This document shows positions 7,250 through 13,249 of a stretch of 13,249 bases of DNA, in pieces. The stretch is taken from contig JAMCZD010000043.1 of NCBI GenBank assembly GCA_023473405.1, positions 1-13,249 on the forward strand, read 5' to 3'. The DNA is from Candidatus Omnitrophota bacterium. GTDB taxonomy: Bacteria; Verrucomicrobiota; Verrucomicrobiia; Limisphaerales; UBA1319. The position numbers and the translations under genes were made by a program. Under the pieces are notes generated by a model. The model searched no databases and was not told the DNA's origin. It worked only from the letters and a program-made list of their open reading frames with translations. Positions within the stretch are counted from its first letter, which is position 1; the number at the start of each line of letters is the position of its first letter.

Positions 7250-9400
7250 ATGGACAACTTTAACGGCTCTATTCCTCCCGAGTCCGGCTCGGTCGAGGAA
7301 AATATCAACCTGCGCCAGTATTGGCATGTCATCCTCGAGCGGCGCTGGCTTGTCATCACTGCCTTTGTCTCGGTATTTATCCTTTGCCTGATCTATCTCG
7401 CCAAGGCCCCCCGAATCTACCAGGCCACCGCTACGCTCCAAATCAACCCCGAATCGCAGAACGTCCTGAACCTGCGGGACGTCTTCTCCGTCGAAGGCCG
7501 CGAGCAGGATTACCTGCAAACACAATACAAAAAACTGCAGGCCCGCACTCTCATTGCCTCGGTGGTGAGCAAGCTGAAGCTCGACAAGGATCCGCGTTAC
7601 GAAAAGGCCTTGGACAAGATCGATGCCGTGGCCGGTGACATCACCATTTCCCCCGTCCGCCTCAGCCGGCTGGTCAACATCAAGGTCGAGCATACGAATC
7701 CAAAACAGGCGGCTGCCATCGCCAACGAACTGATGAACCGGTTCATCGAGGATAACATCGATCAAAAGCGGAACGGCTCGATGAAGGCCCTCGAAGGATT
7801 GAAGGTGGAAGAGGCAAGCCAGAAAGCCAAGGTGGAAACCGCCGAACAGGCGCTGCAAAAATATAAGGAAAATTTAAGAAATATTTCCCTGGAAGAAAAC
7901 CAAAACATCATCCTCCAGTCCCTCAAACAGGCCAACGAACAGGTGATGTTGGCTAAAAGCGAAGCCACCATTGCCCAAAGACTCAACCTGGAAGTCAAAA
8001 CCCTCATCAAAAACGGGGCCCGCGTCGATACCATCCCCCAGGTCGCCGAGGATAAGCTCATCCAGGAATTGAAGGCCCAACTCGCCATCCAAGAGGCTGA
8101 GCTGGACGGTATGCGGCAAAGATACAAGAATGGCTGGCCGACGGTGAAAGAAAAGCTCCAGGAGATCAATTCCATCAAGAAATCCATCGATGAAGGCGCC
8201 CAGCGCATCATCGAAACCATCGAAAACGAGGCCCAAATCGCCAAAAGCAAGGAGCAAAGCATCCAGTCGCTCGTGGACAAATTGACCCAGGAACAGATGG
8301 ACCTCGGCAAGCAATCCATCCAATATGAAGCCCTCAAGCTCGATGCCGAGCTCCAGAAAATCCTCTTCAACAAAGTCTCGACCAGCGAAAAGGAACTGGC
8401 CATATCCATCAATAACATGCTCAATAATCTGCAGATCGTTGATGCCGCCGTGGAGCCGATTACTCCAGTGAAACCCCGCGTTCTGCTGACGTTGATCCTG
8501 GGCTTGTTCGGCGGCCTGGGCGTGGCGTGCGGGTTGGCCTTCTTCGTGAATTACCTCGACGATTCCATCAAGACACAGGACGACATCGAAATCTACTTGC
8601 ACCTGCCTTTCCTGGGTTATGTGCCCAATATAAAGTCCAATAGCGTGATCGAACGCGATCTCCAGGCCCATATCCATCCCCAGTCCACCGCCGCCGAGGG
8701 TTTCCGCACCATCCGCGCCGCGGTCTCGCTCATGCCCAAGGCCGACAAATACCGGCTCCTGGTAGTCACCAGCACCATCCCGTCCGAGGGCAAATCCCTG
8801 CTGGCATCCAACCTCGCCATCGTCACCGCGCAAACCGGCCTCAAGACCCTGTTGGTGGACGCCGACCTGCGCCGCCCATCAGTCCACAAGGTCTTTCAAT
8901 TCCAGGGTCCAATCGGCCTTTCCTCATTTCTCAACGAGACCACCGCCAACCTGAAAGACATCATTCATACCACCGAGGTGCCCAACCTCGATGTCATCTG
9001 CGCCGGCGCCATCCCCTCCAATCCGTCCGAGCTGTCCGGTTCGAAACGCATGCGGCAACTGCTGCAAGAGGCCTCCCAACGCTACGACCGCATCTTCCTG
9101 GATTGCCCGCCTGTCTCCGCGGTCAGCGATCCCCTGATCATTGCGTCCATGACCGACGGGGTGCTATTCGTCACCAAGTTCAACAAAATCCGGCGCGAAC
9201 ACGCGCGCAAATCTCTCCAGCGCATCCAGGACGCCGGGATCAACATCCTCGGTGTGGTGTTGAACGACATTGATTTCGAAGGCAAGGACTCTTACTACTA
9301 CTCATACTACTACTACCAAAATCGCTACTATTCCTCCCATTACAGCAATCCGGCCAAGGAAAAGACCCGCGCCAATAACGAGCCCGCCGCCAAGAGCTAG
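7250..9400 (+). CDS. Polysaccharide co-polymerase with BY-kinase domain (Wzc-like)
   Basis: This 716-aa inner-membrane protein is expected to control chain length and link synthesis to export. The Wzz domain starts at INLRQYWHVILERRW, with TM1 at about 33-51, then ATLQINPE. A long periplasmic segment (about 180-380) is rich in Lys, Glu and Gln heptads, consistent with coiled coil. The P-x-x-P-x-x-P stretch (403-409) leads into TM2 (411-433). The cytoplasmic tyrosine autokinase has AEGFRTIRA (482-490), Walker A TIPSEGKSLL (509-518, K515), Walker A' LLVDADLRRP (534-543) and Walker B FLDCPP (616-621). The tail has 10 Tyr within residues 682-698 (motif SYYYSYYYYQNRYY), the usual site of trans-autophosphorylation. 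Both halves are fused, as in proteobacterial Wzc, whereas Firmicutes split them. It is the last gene of the three-gene operon; no cognate tyrosine phosphatase is in the window. Confidence 0.94.
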   Translation: MDNFNGSIPPESGSVEENINLRQYWHVILERRWLVITAFVSVFILCLIYLAKAPRIYQATATLQINPESQNVLNLRDVFSVEGREQDYLQTQYKKLQARTLIASVVSKLKLDKDPRYEKALDKIDAVAGDITISPVRLSRLVNIKVEHTNPKQAAAIANELMNRFIEDNIDQKRNGSMKALEGLKVEEASQKAKVETAEQALQKYKENLRNISLEENQNIILQSLKQANEQVMLAKSEATIAQRLNLEVKTLIKNGARVDTIPQVAEDKLIQELKAQLAIQEAELDGMRQRYKNGWPTVKEKLQEINSIKKSIDEGAQRIIETIENEAQIAKSKEQSIQSLVDKLTQEQMDLGKQSIQYEALKLDAELQKILFNKVSTSEKELAISINNMLNNLQIVDAAVEPITPVKPRVLLTLILGLFGGLGVACGLAFFVNYLDDSIKTQDDIEIYLHLPFLGYVPNIKSNSVIERDLQAHIHPQSTAAEGFRTIRAAVSLMPKADKYRLLVVTSTIPSEGKSLLASNLAIVTAQTGLKTLLVDADLRRPSVHKVFQFQGPIGLSSFLNETTANLKDIIHTTEVPNLDVICAGAIPSNPSELSGSKRMRQLLQEASQRYDRIFLDCPPVSAVSDPLIIASMTDGVLFVTKFNKIRREHARKSLQRIQDAGINILGVVLNDIDFEGKDSYYYSYYYYQNRYYSSHYSNPAKEKTRANNEPAAKS

Positions 9401-9436
9401 TGTGGTGTCCCGGAAATAGCGTTATACCACACCACA
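9401..9436 (+). terminator. Inverted repeat directly after the kinase stop codon
   Basis: TGTGGTGT (9401-9408) and ACACCACA (9429-9436) are perfect 8-bp arms around a 20-nt loop, beginning at the base after the TAG stop. A slipped pairing with ATACCAC is also possible. There is no T run. It could be a terminator or stabilising hairpin for the export operon, or a mobile-element end. Confidence 0.35.
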
Positions 9437-9610
9437 AATCGAGCATTGAGAATTGGTTGTCTCTCATTGAAGAAAGTCAGCATTGTCATGGCCCAATCGG
9501 GCAACGGCGCCGCCACTGTAAATGCAATAACCAATTAGCAATGATCAATGAATCCCTTTCTCATGCTCAACTTAGCCACAATCGGAGAATGGGTCTGAGG
9601 CCTTGCCTCG
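9437..9610. other. Gene-free stretch with nested inverted repeats
   Basis: No frame here has a ribosome site or recognisable protein. AATTGGTTGT (9451-9460) can pair with ATAACCAATT (9527-9536) over 10 bp with one G-U. Inside it, GCATT (9480-9484) pairs with AATGC (9521-9525) and GCCC-AATC-GGGC forms a small hairpin at 9491-9502. A short GAGGC-CTT-GCCTC hairpin follows at 9597-9609. Such nesting could mean a small structured RNA, but I recognise no known family. Confidence 0.3.
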
Positions 9611-9736
9611 CTAGCCCGGATATTTCGTTGAACGCCGGGATAGGGGACCCGGCTACAGGGACAGGCTTTTGAGGGCTGTAGCCCTCACACGGCAGGGTGT
9701 TGGCGTTTCAAAGGAAGTATTAAACATCCGGGCTAG
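9611..9736. repeat. 126-bp palindromic (MITE/REP-like) element with CTAG ends
   Basis: The 15-bp ends CTAGCCCGGATATTT (9611-9625) and AAACATCCGGGCTAG (9722-9736) are inverted repeats with one mismatch. Further in, GTTGAACGCC (9627-9636) has a near-complement GGCGTTTCAA (9702-9711). The centre has GGCTACAG (9651-9658) matching CTGTAGCC (9676-9683), and a local palindrome GAGGGCTGTAGCCCTC (9671-9686). The whole unit could fold into one long hairpin with bulges. It has no coding capacity. The right arm overlaps the mtnP stop codon. It resembles non-autonomous dispersed repeats, but its copy number cannot be seen here. Confidence 0.55.
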
Positions 9737-10596
9737 AGGTATTTCTTCAGCAAGAGCGCCAGGTCTTTCTTGACCCGTGGCGGCCAGAAGGATTTGTCGG
9801 TCAGGATCGCATTGCGAAGTGCCTCATGGCACGGCCAACCGGGTTGCTCGGGGATCAGCGGCAAGACACGCTTGATAATGGTCTTGGCCAGGTCGCTGTT
9901 GCGCCGCAGATATTCCACCACCTTGTCCACCGTGACATGGTCCGAATCATCCTTCCAGCAATCATAATCGGTCACCATGGCCAGGGTCGCGTAGGCTATC
10001 TCCGCCTCCCGCGCGCATTTGGCTTCGCCCAGGTTGGTCATGCCTACCACGGCGTGTCCTGCTTTATGGTTGGCGATGGATTCGGCCCGCGTGCTGAAGG
10101 CCGGGCCTTCGATATTGACGTACGCGCCGCCATCATGAGCGTGTGCCTTCGCCTCGAGGGCGCTCTTCAGCAGCAACTGGCGCAACGGCTCGCAAATCGG
10201 CTCCGAAAACGCCACATGCGCAACCAGGCCGCGCCCGAAAAAGGTATGTTCCAGCGATTTCTTGGTGCGGTCCACAAATTGATCGATCAACACAATATCG
10301 CAGGGCCGGTATCGAGCCTGGAGAGAGCCGACTGCGCTTGCGCTGATGATCCAGGCAACCCCCAGTTTTTTCATCGCCCAGATATTCGCCCGGTGATTCA
10401 GTTCCCCCGGCAACAACCGGTGCCCACGGGCATGCCGCGGCAGAAACACCACCTCGCGCCCTTCCAGTTCTCCCTTCAGGAAGTCGTCCGATGGCGGACC
10501 GAACGGGGTGGCAACTCTCACCCACTTTTTCCCCTCCAGGCCCTCAATGTCGTATAGGCCGCTGCCGCCGATAATTCCAACGCGATAATGGGACAT
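9733..10596 (-). CDS. mtnP: S-methyl-5'-thioadenosine phosphorylase
   Basis: This 287-aa cytosolic enzyme splits methylthioadenosine with phosphate to adenine and 5-methylthioribose-1-phosphate, feeding methionine and purine salvage. ATG 10596 is chosen because AAAGGAA lies about 7 nt upstream and MSHYRVGIIGGSGLYDIEGL is the family's usual start; a longer frame to 10650 has no support. Motifs: phosphate loop GGSGLY (10-15), LPRHARGHRLLPGELNHRAN (52-71), ISASAVGSLQ (84-93), NIEGPAFSTRAES (161-173), GMTNLGEAKCAREAEI (185-200) and VTDYDCW (208-214). The Asp residues in TDYDCW favour 6-aminopurine substrates and so MTAP over guanosine/inosine phosphorylase. The usual NLPEA is NLGEA here. The stop codon lies in the arm of a palindromic element. 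No other mtn gene is adjacent; the neighbour eda is divergent, 85 nt away. Confidence 0.93.
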   Translation of the reverse strand: MSHYRVGIIGGSGLYDIEGLEGKKWVRVATPFGPPSDDFLKGELEGREVVFLPRHARGHRLLPGELNHRANIWAMKKLGVAWIISASAVGSLQARYRPCDIVLIDQFVDRTKKSLEHTFFGRGLVAHVAFSEPICEPLRQLLLKSALEAKAHAHDGGAYVNIEGPAFSTRAESIANHKAGHAVVGMTNLGEAKCAREAEIAYATLAMVTDYDCWKDDSDHVTVDKVVEYLRRNSDLAKTIIKRVLPLIPEQPGWPCHEALRNAILTDKSFWPPRVKKDLALLLKKYL

Positions 10597-10627
10597 AGAT
10601 CGTTCCTTTTTGCTATTCAAACCGGAC

Positions 10628-10656
10628 TTGATTTTCAGCATGCCCGGCAAAATAAT
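10628..10656 (+). promoter_or_regulatory. Candidate sigma70-like promoter for eda
   Basis: TTGATT (10628-10633; 4 of 6) and AATAAT (10651-10656; 5 of 6) are spaced by exactly 17 nt. Transcription would start near 10663, after the in-frame ATGs at 10640 and 10655 but before ATG 10682, which supports 10682 as the eda start. Confidence 0.4.
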
Positions 10657-10681
10657 GCAAGCCGAGCGCCAATTTGCAAAA

Positions 10682-11341
10682 ATGAAAGACTCTCAAATAT
10701 ACGAACGGTTGAGCACCGCCGGCGTCGTCCCGGTAGTCGCCATTGATAATGTCAAGTCCGCTGTGCCCATGGCTGACGCCCTCCTCGCCGGCGGACTTCC
10801 GGTCGCGGAAATCACCTTCCGCACCGCCGCTGCCGCCGAAGTCATTCAAGTGCTCCGGCGCGAACGCCCCCAAATGTGGGTTGGCGCCGGCACGATTCTT
10901 ACCGTCGAAAACCTGAAGCGCGCCATCGAGGCCGGAGCCTCTTTCGGCGTCGCCCCCGGCCTCAATCCCCGCGTTGCCAAGGCGGCTATCGAAGCGGGCT
11001 TCCCGTTTTCACCCGGGGTGATGACACCCAGCGAGATCGAGGAGGCCCTCGACATGGGTCTCAAGGTATTGAAGCTATTCCCAGCCGGCGCCGCGGGTGG
11101 AGTCAGTTACCTCAAGAGTGTTGCCACCCCCTACGCGCATACCGGGGTGAAATTCATCCCCACCGGCGGCATCACGCAGGCTAACCTGAAAGATTACCTC
11201 GAACTCGGCCTGGTCCTCGCCGCCGGCGGGACTTGGATCGCCACACGCGATGATATCGCTGCTGGACGCTGGGACATCATCCGGGACCGTTGCCGATCGG
11301 CCGGTGAATTGGTGCGCCAGCTCCGCTCGAAGCCGGCCTGA
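10682..11341 (+). CDS. eda: KDPG/4-hydroxy-2-oxoglutarate aldolase
   Basis: This 219-aa cytosolic class I aldolase splits 2-keto-3-deoxy-6-phosphogluconate to pyruvate and glyceraldehyde-3-phosphate (Entner-Doudoroff and uronate pathways), or the related 4-hydroxy-2-oxoglutarate. MKDSQIYERLSTAGVVPVVA is the family-like start at ATG 10682; in-frame starts at 10610, 10640 and 10655 add residues unlike the family and lie before or within the candidate promoter. Visible residues: E43 and R47 in VAEITFRTA, VGAGTI (67-72), APGLNP (91-96), SPGVMTPSEIE (110-120), Schiff-base K131 in LKLFPAG, and FIPTGGI (158-164). Length matches the usual 205-220 aa. The ribosome site is weak. No edd or sugar-acid kinase is adjacent, so the pathway it serves here is open. 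Confidence 0.92.
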   Translation: MKDSQIYERLSTAGVVPVVAIDNVKSAVPMADALLAGGLPVAEITFRTAAAAEVIQVLRRERPQMWVGAGTILTVENLKRAIEAGASFGVAPGLNPRVAKAAIEAGFPFSPGVMTPSEIEEALDMGLKVLKLFPAGAAGGVSYLKSVATPYAHTGVKFIPTGGITQANLKDYLELGLVLAAGGTWIATRDDIAAGRWDIIRDRCRSAGELVRQLRSKPA

Positions 11342-11415
11342 TGCCTCGGGCCAGTTTTGGCTCGTGATTCCCTTTGGCTGAATGAGAATGAACGCGGCAA
11401 ACGGTTGTTTCCATT

Positions 11416-11433
11416 AGCGCGCATGGCCGCGCT
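11416..11433 (+). other. Short hairpin between eda and bioF
   Basis: AGCGCG (11416-11421), loop CATGGC, CGCGCT (11428-11433) form a 6-bp stem within the 141-nt gap. It could end eda transcription, but there is only a TTT after it. The gap shows no other clear signal. Confidence 0.25.
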
Positions 11434-11482
11434 TTGCTCCAACCTGCGAGCCCGTGCGTCGTGAGTTGCCCATCCAGGTGCC

Positions 11483-12739
11483 ATGAATCCTTTCCTCGAG
11501 GAATTATCCCGCGAATTGGCGACGTTTCGTGCCGCCGGCCTTTACCGCGAGTTGCGGCATCTCGGTTCGCCGCAATCGCCGCGGATCGAGATGAATGGAC
11601 GGCCCCTGCTGAACTTCTCGTCGAACGATTACTTGGGTTTGGCCAATGACCCGGTCCTGAAAGAGGCAGCCTGCCGTGCCATTGAACGATTCGGTGCAGG
11701 GGCCGGCGCCTCGCGCCTTGTCTGCGGGTCCATGGCGCCCCACGCCGAATTGGAAAGTGCCTTGGCCGATTTCAAAGGAACCGAGGCCGCCCTTGCCTTT
11801 TCCTCAGGTTACGCCACAGCCCTTGGAACCATCGGCGCCTTGCTGGGTCCATCCGACACGATCGTTATGGATAAACGGGCCCACGCCTGCATCATCGATG
11901 CCGCGCAGCTTTGCGGGGCGAAGCTGAGGATTTTCCGGCATAACGACGTGAATCACCTGGAAGATATATTGCGACAGATTCAACAACGCGCCCCAGGCTC
12001 ACCCGGCCCGCGCCACTCCCGCACCCTGGTCGTGACCGAGAGCGTTTTTTCGATGGACGGCGACTTCGCCCCACTGACTGCGATCGCCGAACTCAAGCAG
12101 CGATACGGGTTCTGGCTCATGCTCGATGAGGCCCATGCCACCGGGATTTATGGACCGCACCGCCGCGGCATGGCCGAGGCGTGCAATGTCGCCGGCCAGA
12201 TCGAAGTTCACATGGGCACCTTGAGCAAGGCCATCGGATCGTCTGGCGGTTTCATCGCGGGCGCGCGTCCCTTGGTGAGTCTCCTGGTCAATCGCGCCCG
12301 AAGTTTTATTTATTCGACCGCGCCCACGCCGGCCTCGGCGGCTGCCGCGTTGGCCGCCATCCGGTTCATCCAATCGCCGAGCGGGGACGATCGGTGCCAG
12401 CGGCTCTGGCAGCGAGTTGAACAATTGCGGGTGGAAATGGCCAATCGCCGCATGACTTGGGCTCGGAACGACACTATTCGAGGTTGCGAGGAGAGACAGG
12501 CGATTATTCCTTTGATCATGGGCGACGAAGGAAAAGCCATGCGCGGAGCCGAAACCCTGCTCTGCCAGGGGTTCTTCGTTCCCGCCATCCGCTATCCCAC
12601 GGTCGCGCGCGGGGCGGCGCGTTTGCGGTTGACATTGAGCGCGGCGCATACAGCGGACGACGTTGGCGCGCTGCTCGAGGCGCTTGAAGGTCTCGAGACC
12701 CGCAACCCGAACGTCCAATCAGAAACTCCTCATGCATAA
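11483..12739 (+). CDS. bioF: 8-amino-7-oxononanoate synthase (BioF)
   Basis: This 418-aa PLP enzyme of the alpha-oxoamine synthase family condenses pimeloyl-ACP/CoA with alanine to 8-amino-7-oxononanoate, the first ring-building step of biotin synthesis in the cytosol. Motifs in order: NFSSNDYLGLAND (44-56), GAGASRLVCGS (73-83), FKGTEAALAFSSGYATALGT (97-116), DKRAHACIIDAAQL (130-143, with the cofactor-stacking His 134), TESVFSMDGDFAPL (185-198), LDEAHATGIYG (214-224), and TLSKAIGSSGGF (246-257) with PLP-lysine K249. The length is some 20-30 residues above the usual 385-395, partly from a linker around 168-180 and a polar tail. The close relative 2-amino-3-ketobutyrate ligase is the main alternative, but the bioA-like gene overlapping its end makes BioF the best call. 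The ribosome site is weak. Confidence 0.93.
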   Translation: MNPFLEELSRELATFRAAGLYRELRHLGSPQSPRIEMNGRPLLNFSSNDYLGLANDPVLKEAACRAIERFGAGAGASRLVCGSMAPHAELESALADFKGTEAALAFSSGYATALGTIGALLGPSDTIVMDKRAHACIIDAAQLCGAKLRIFRHNDVNHLEDILRQIQQRAPGSPGPRHSRTLVVTESVFSMDGDFAPLTAIAELKQRYGFWLMLDEAHATGIYGPHRRGMAEACNVAGQIEVHMGTLSKAIGSSGGFIAGARPLVSLLVNRARSFIYSTAPTPASAAAALAAIRFIQSPSGDDRCQRLWQRVEQLRVEMANRRMTWARNDTIRGCEERQAIIPLIMGDEGKAMRGAETLLCQGFFVPAIRYPTVARGAARLRLTLSAAHTADDVGALLEALEGLETRNPNVQSETPHA

Positions 12740-13249
12740 AATTGCCCGGCTCGATCATCGCTACGTCTGGCATCCCTTTACGCAGATGCGTGATTGGCTG
12801 CGCCTCGAACCCATCACCATTGCTTCCGGCAAAGGGGCCGTTCTGCGGGATGTCCACGGGAAGAGTTATCTCGATGCCAATGCCTCGATCTGGACTAATC
12901 TGCACGGTCATCGGCACCCCAAAATAAATAACGCCATCCGCCGGCAGTTGGCCAGGATTTCCCACTCCTCCGCACTCGGCCTGTCGAACGAGCCCGCATC
13001 GCTCCTGGCCGAAAAGTTGGTGCTTGCGGCAAACGAACCGGGCGCGGGGCGTCGAGCGGTTTCTTCGGATAAAGAAAGGTGCCTGACCAAGGTTTTCTAC
13101 TCCGATGACGGCGCCACGGCCATCGAGGTTGCGCTCAAGCTTGCTTATGAATTCGCGCGCCGCTCCCGCTCAAATCCGCGTCCGAAATTTCTCTCGTTGG
13201 CCGGCGGTTATCATGGGGATACCGTTGGCGCCGTTAGCCTGGGGGGGAA
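12732..13249 (+). CDS. bioA: Adenosylmethionine-8-amino-7-oxononanoate aminotransferase (BioA), 3' end outside window
   Basis: The frame starts at ATG 12732, overlaps the bioF stop by 8 nt and is open to the window end; 172 codons are visible of an expected 430-450. BioA converts the BioF product to 7,8-diaminopelargonic acid using PLP. Family motifs: DHRYVWHPFTQMRDW (8-22), GKGAVLRDVHGKSYLDANAS (33-52), WTNLHGHRHP (54-63), YSDDGATAIEVALKLAYEFA (123-142, the PLP phosphate-binding segment) and GGYHGDTVGAVSLGG (158-172). The PLP lysine is beyond the window. The HPFTQM and LHGHRHP variants resemble the Gram-positive BioA/BioK type as well as other bacterial BioA, so the amino donor (S-adenosylmethionine or lysine) is not certain. 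The overlap with bioF implies a bio operon that continues downstream, perhaps with bioD or bioB. Confidence 0.93.
   Translation, partial: MHKIARLDHRYVWHPFTQMRDWLRLEPITIASGKGAVLRDVHGKSYLDANASIWTNLHGHRHPKINNAIRRQLARISHSSALGLSNEPASLLAEKLVLAANEPGAGRRAVSSDKERCLTKVFYSDDGATAIEVALKLAYEFARRSRSNPRPKFLSLAGGYHGDTVGAVSLGG

Noticed and set aside
6602..7858. 418-codon - strand frame across the OPX and kinase genes
   Set aside because: It lies opposite two well-supported genes and spans their junction, and shows no protein family features.
7874..8833. 319-codon - strand frame opposite the kinase gene
   Set aside because: It is the complement of the coiled-coil and TM2 coding region; the composition is that of a shadow frame.
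9475..9520. Possible cobalamin riboswitch, suggested by GTCAG and GCCACTGT words
   Set aside because: The words are in the wrong order, the B12 box is missing, and the stretch is not upstream of any gene on a matching strand.
9400..9672. 90-codon + strand frame in the repeat-rich gap
   Set aside because: It starts at the kinase stop, runs through inverted repeats, lacks a ribosome site and resembles no protein.
9826..10557. 243-codon + strand frame opposite mtnP
   Set aside because: mtnP on the other strand has intact motifs and a ribosome site; this frame has none.
11999..12718. 239-codon - strand frame opposite bioF
   Set aside because: It is a shadow of bioF, with an Arg- and Gly-rich translation and no motifs.
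1..13249. CRISPR arrays, prophage genes, toxin-antitoxin or defence systems
   Set aside because: I looked for regularly spaced repeats and for characteristic proteins and found none; the recognisable genes are metabolic or envelope-related.

Overview
The window looks like chromosomal DNA of a GC-rich, free-living Gram-negative bacterium. The gene set and its style suggest Verrucomicrobiota, perhaps the Pedosphaera/Limisphaera lineage: a Gfo/Idh/MocA oxidoreductase next to an exported FGE-like protein, a Tat-exported aldo/keto reductase, and a BBP2-type porin beside an exopolysaccharide export pair. This assignment is inferred from gene content only; no rRNA or other phylogenetic marker is present.

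Layout. (1) 1-1607, + strand: the 3' end of a Gfo/Idh/MocA-type oxidoreductase, then a secreted FGE-sulfatase-like protein whose 3' end carries two compensating frameshifts at homopolymers. (2) 1804-3955, + strand: sucC and sucD, the two subunits of succinyl-CoA synthetase (TCA cycle), behind a possible promoter. (3) 4068-5090, - strand: a Tat-exported aldo/keto reductase converging on sucD, with a 9-bp hairpin between the two genes. (4) 5375-9400, + strand: a tightly packed three-gene export operon. It encodes a BBP2-like outer-membrane barrel, a Wza-like Poly_export/SLBB protein and a Wzz/Wzc-like co-polymerase fused to a BY-kinase with a tyrosine-rich tail. No glycosyltransferase or polymerase is in the window. 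(5) 9401-9732: a gap of about 330 bp without a convincing gene but rich in inverted repeats, including a 126-bp palindromic element whose right arm supplies the stop codon of the next gene. (6) 9733-10596, - strand: mtnP (methylthioadenosine salvage), divergent from eda (10682-11341, + strand; KDPG/KHG aldolase). (7) 11483-13249, + strand: bioF overlapping bioA, two consecutive biotin synthesis genes; bioA runs off the end of the window.

Most genes are housekeeping metabolism (TCA cycle, biotin, methionine salvage, keto-acid aldolase) with envelope and secretion genes between them. I found no phage genes, transposase, CRISPR array, tRNA or rRNA, and no clearly novel multi-gene system. The points most worth a second look are the frameshifted FGE-like gene, the palindromic element at 9611-9736, the nested inverted repeats at 9451-9536, and the orphan export operon with its tyrosine-tailed kinase.
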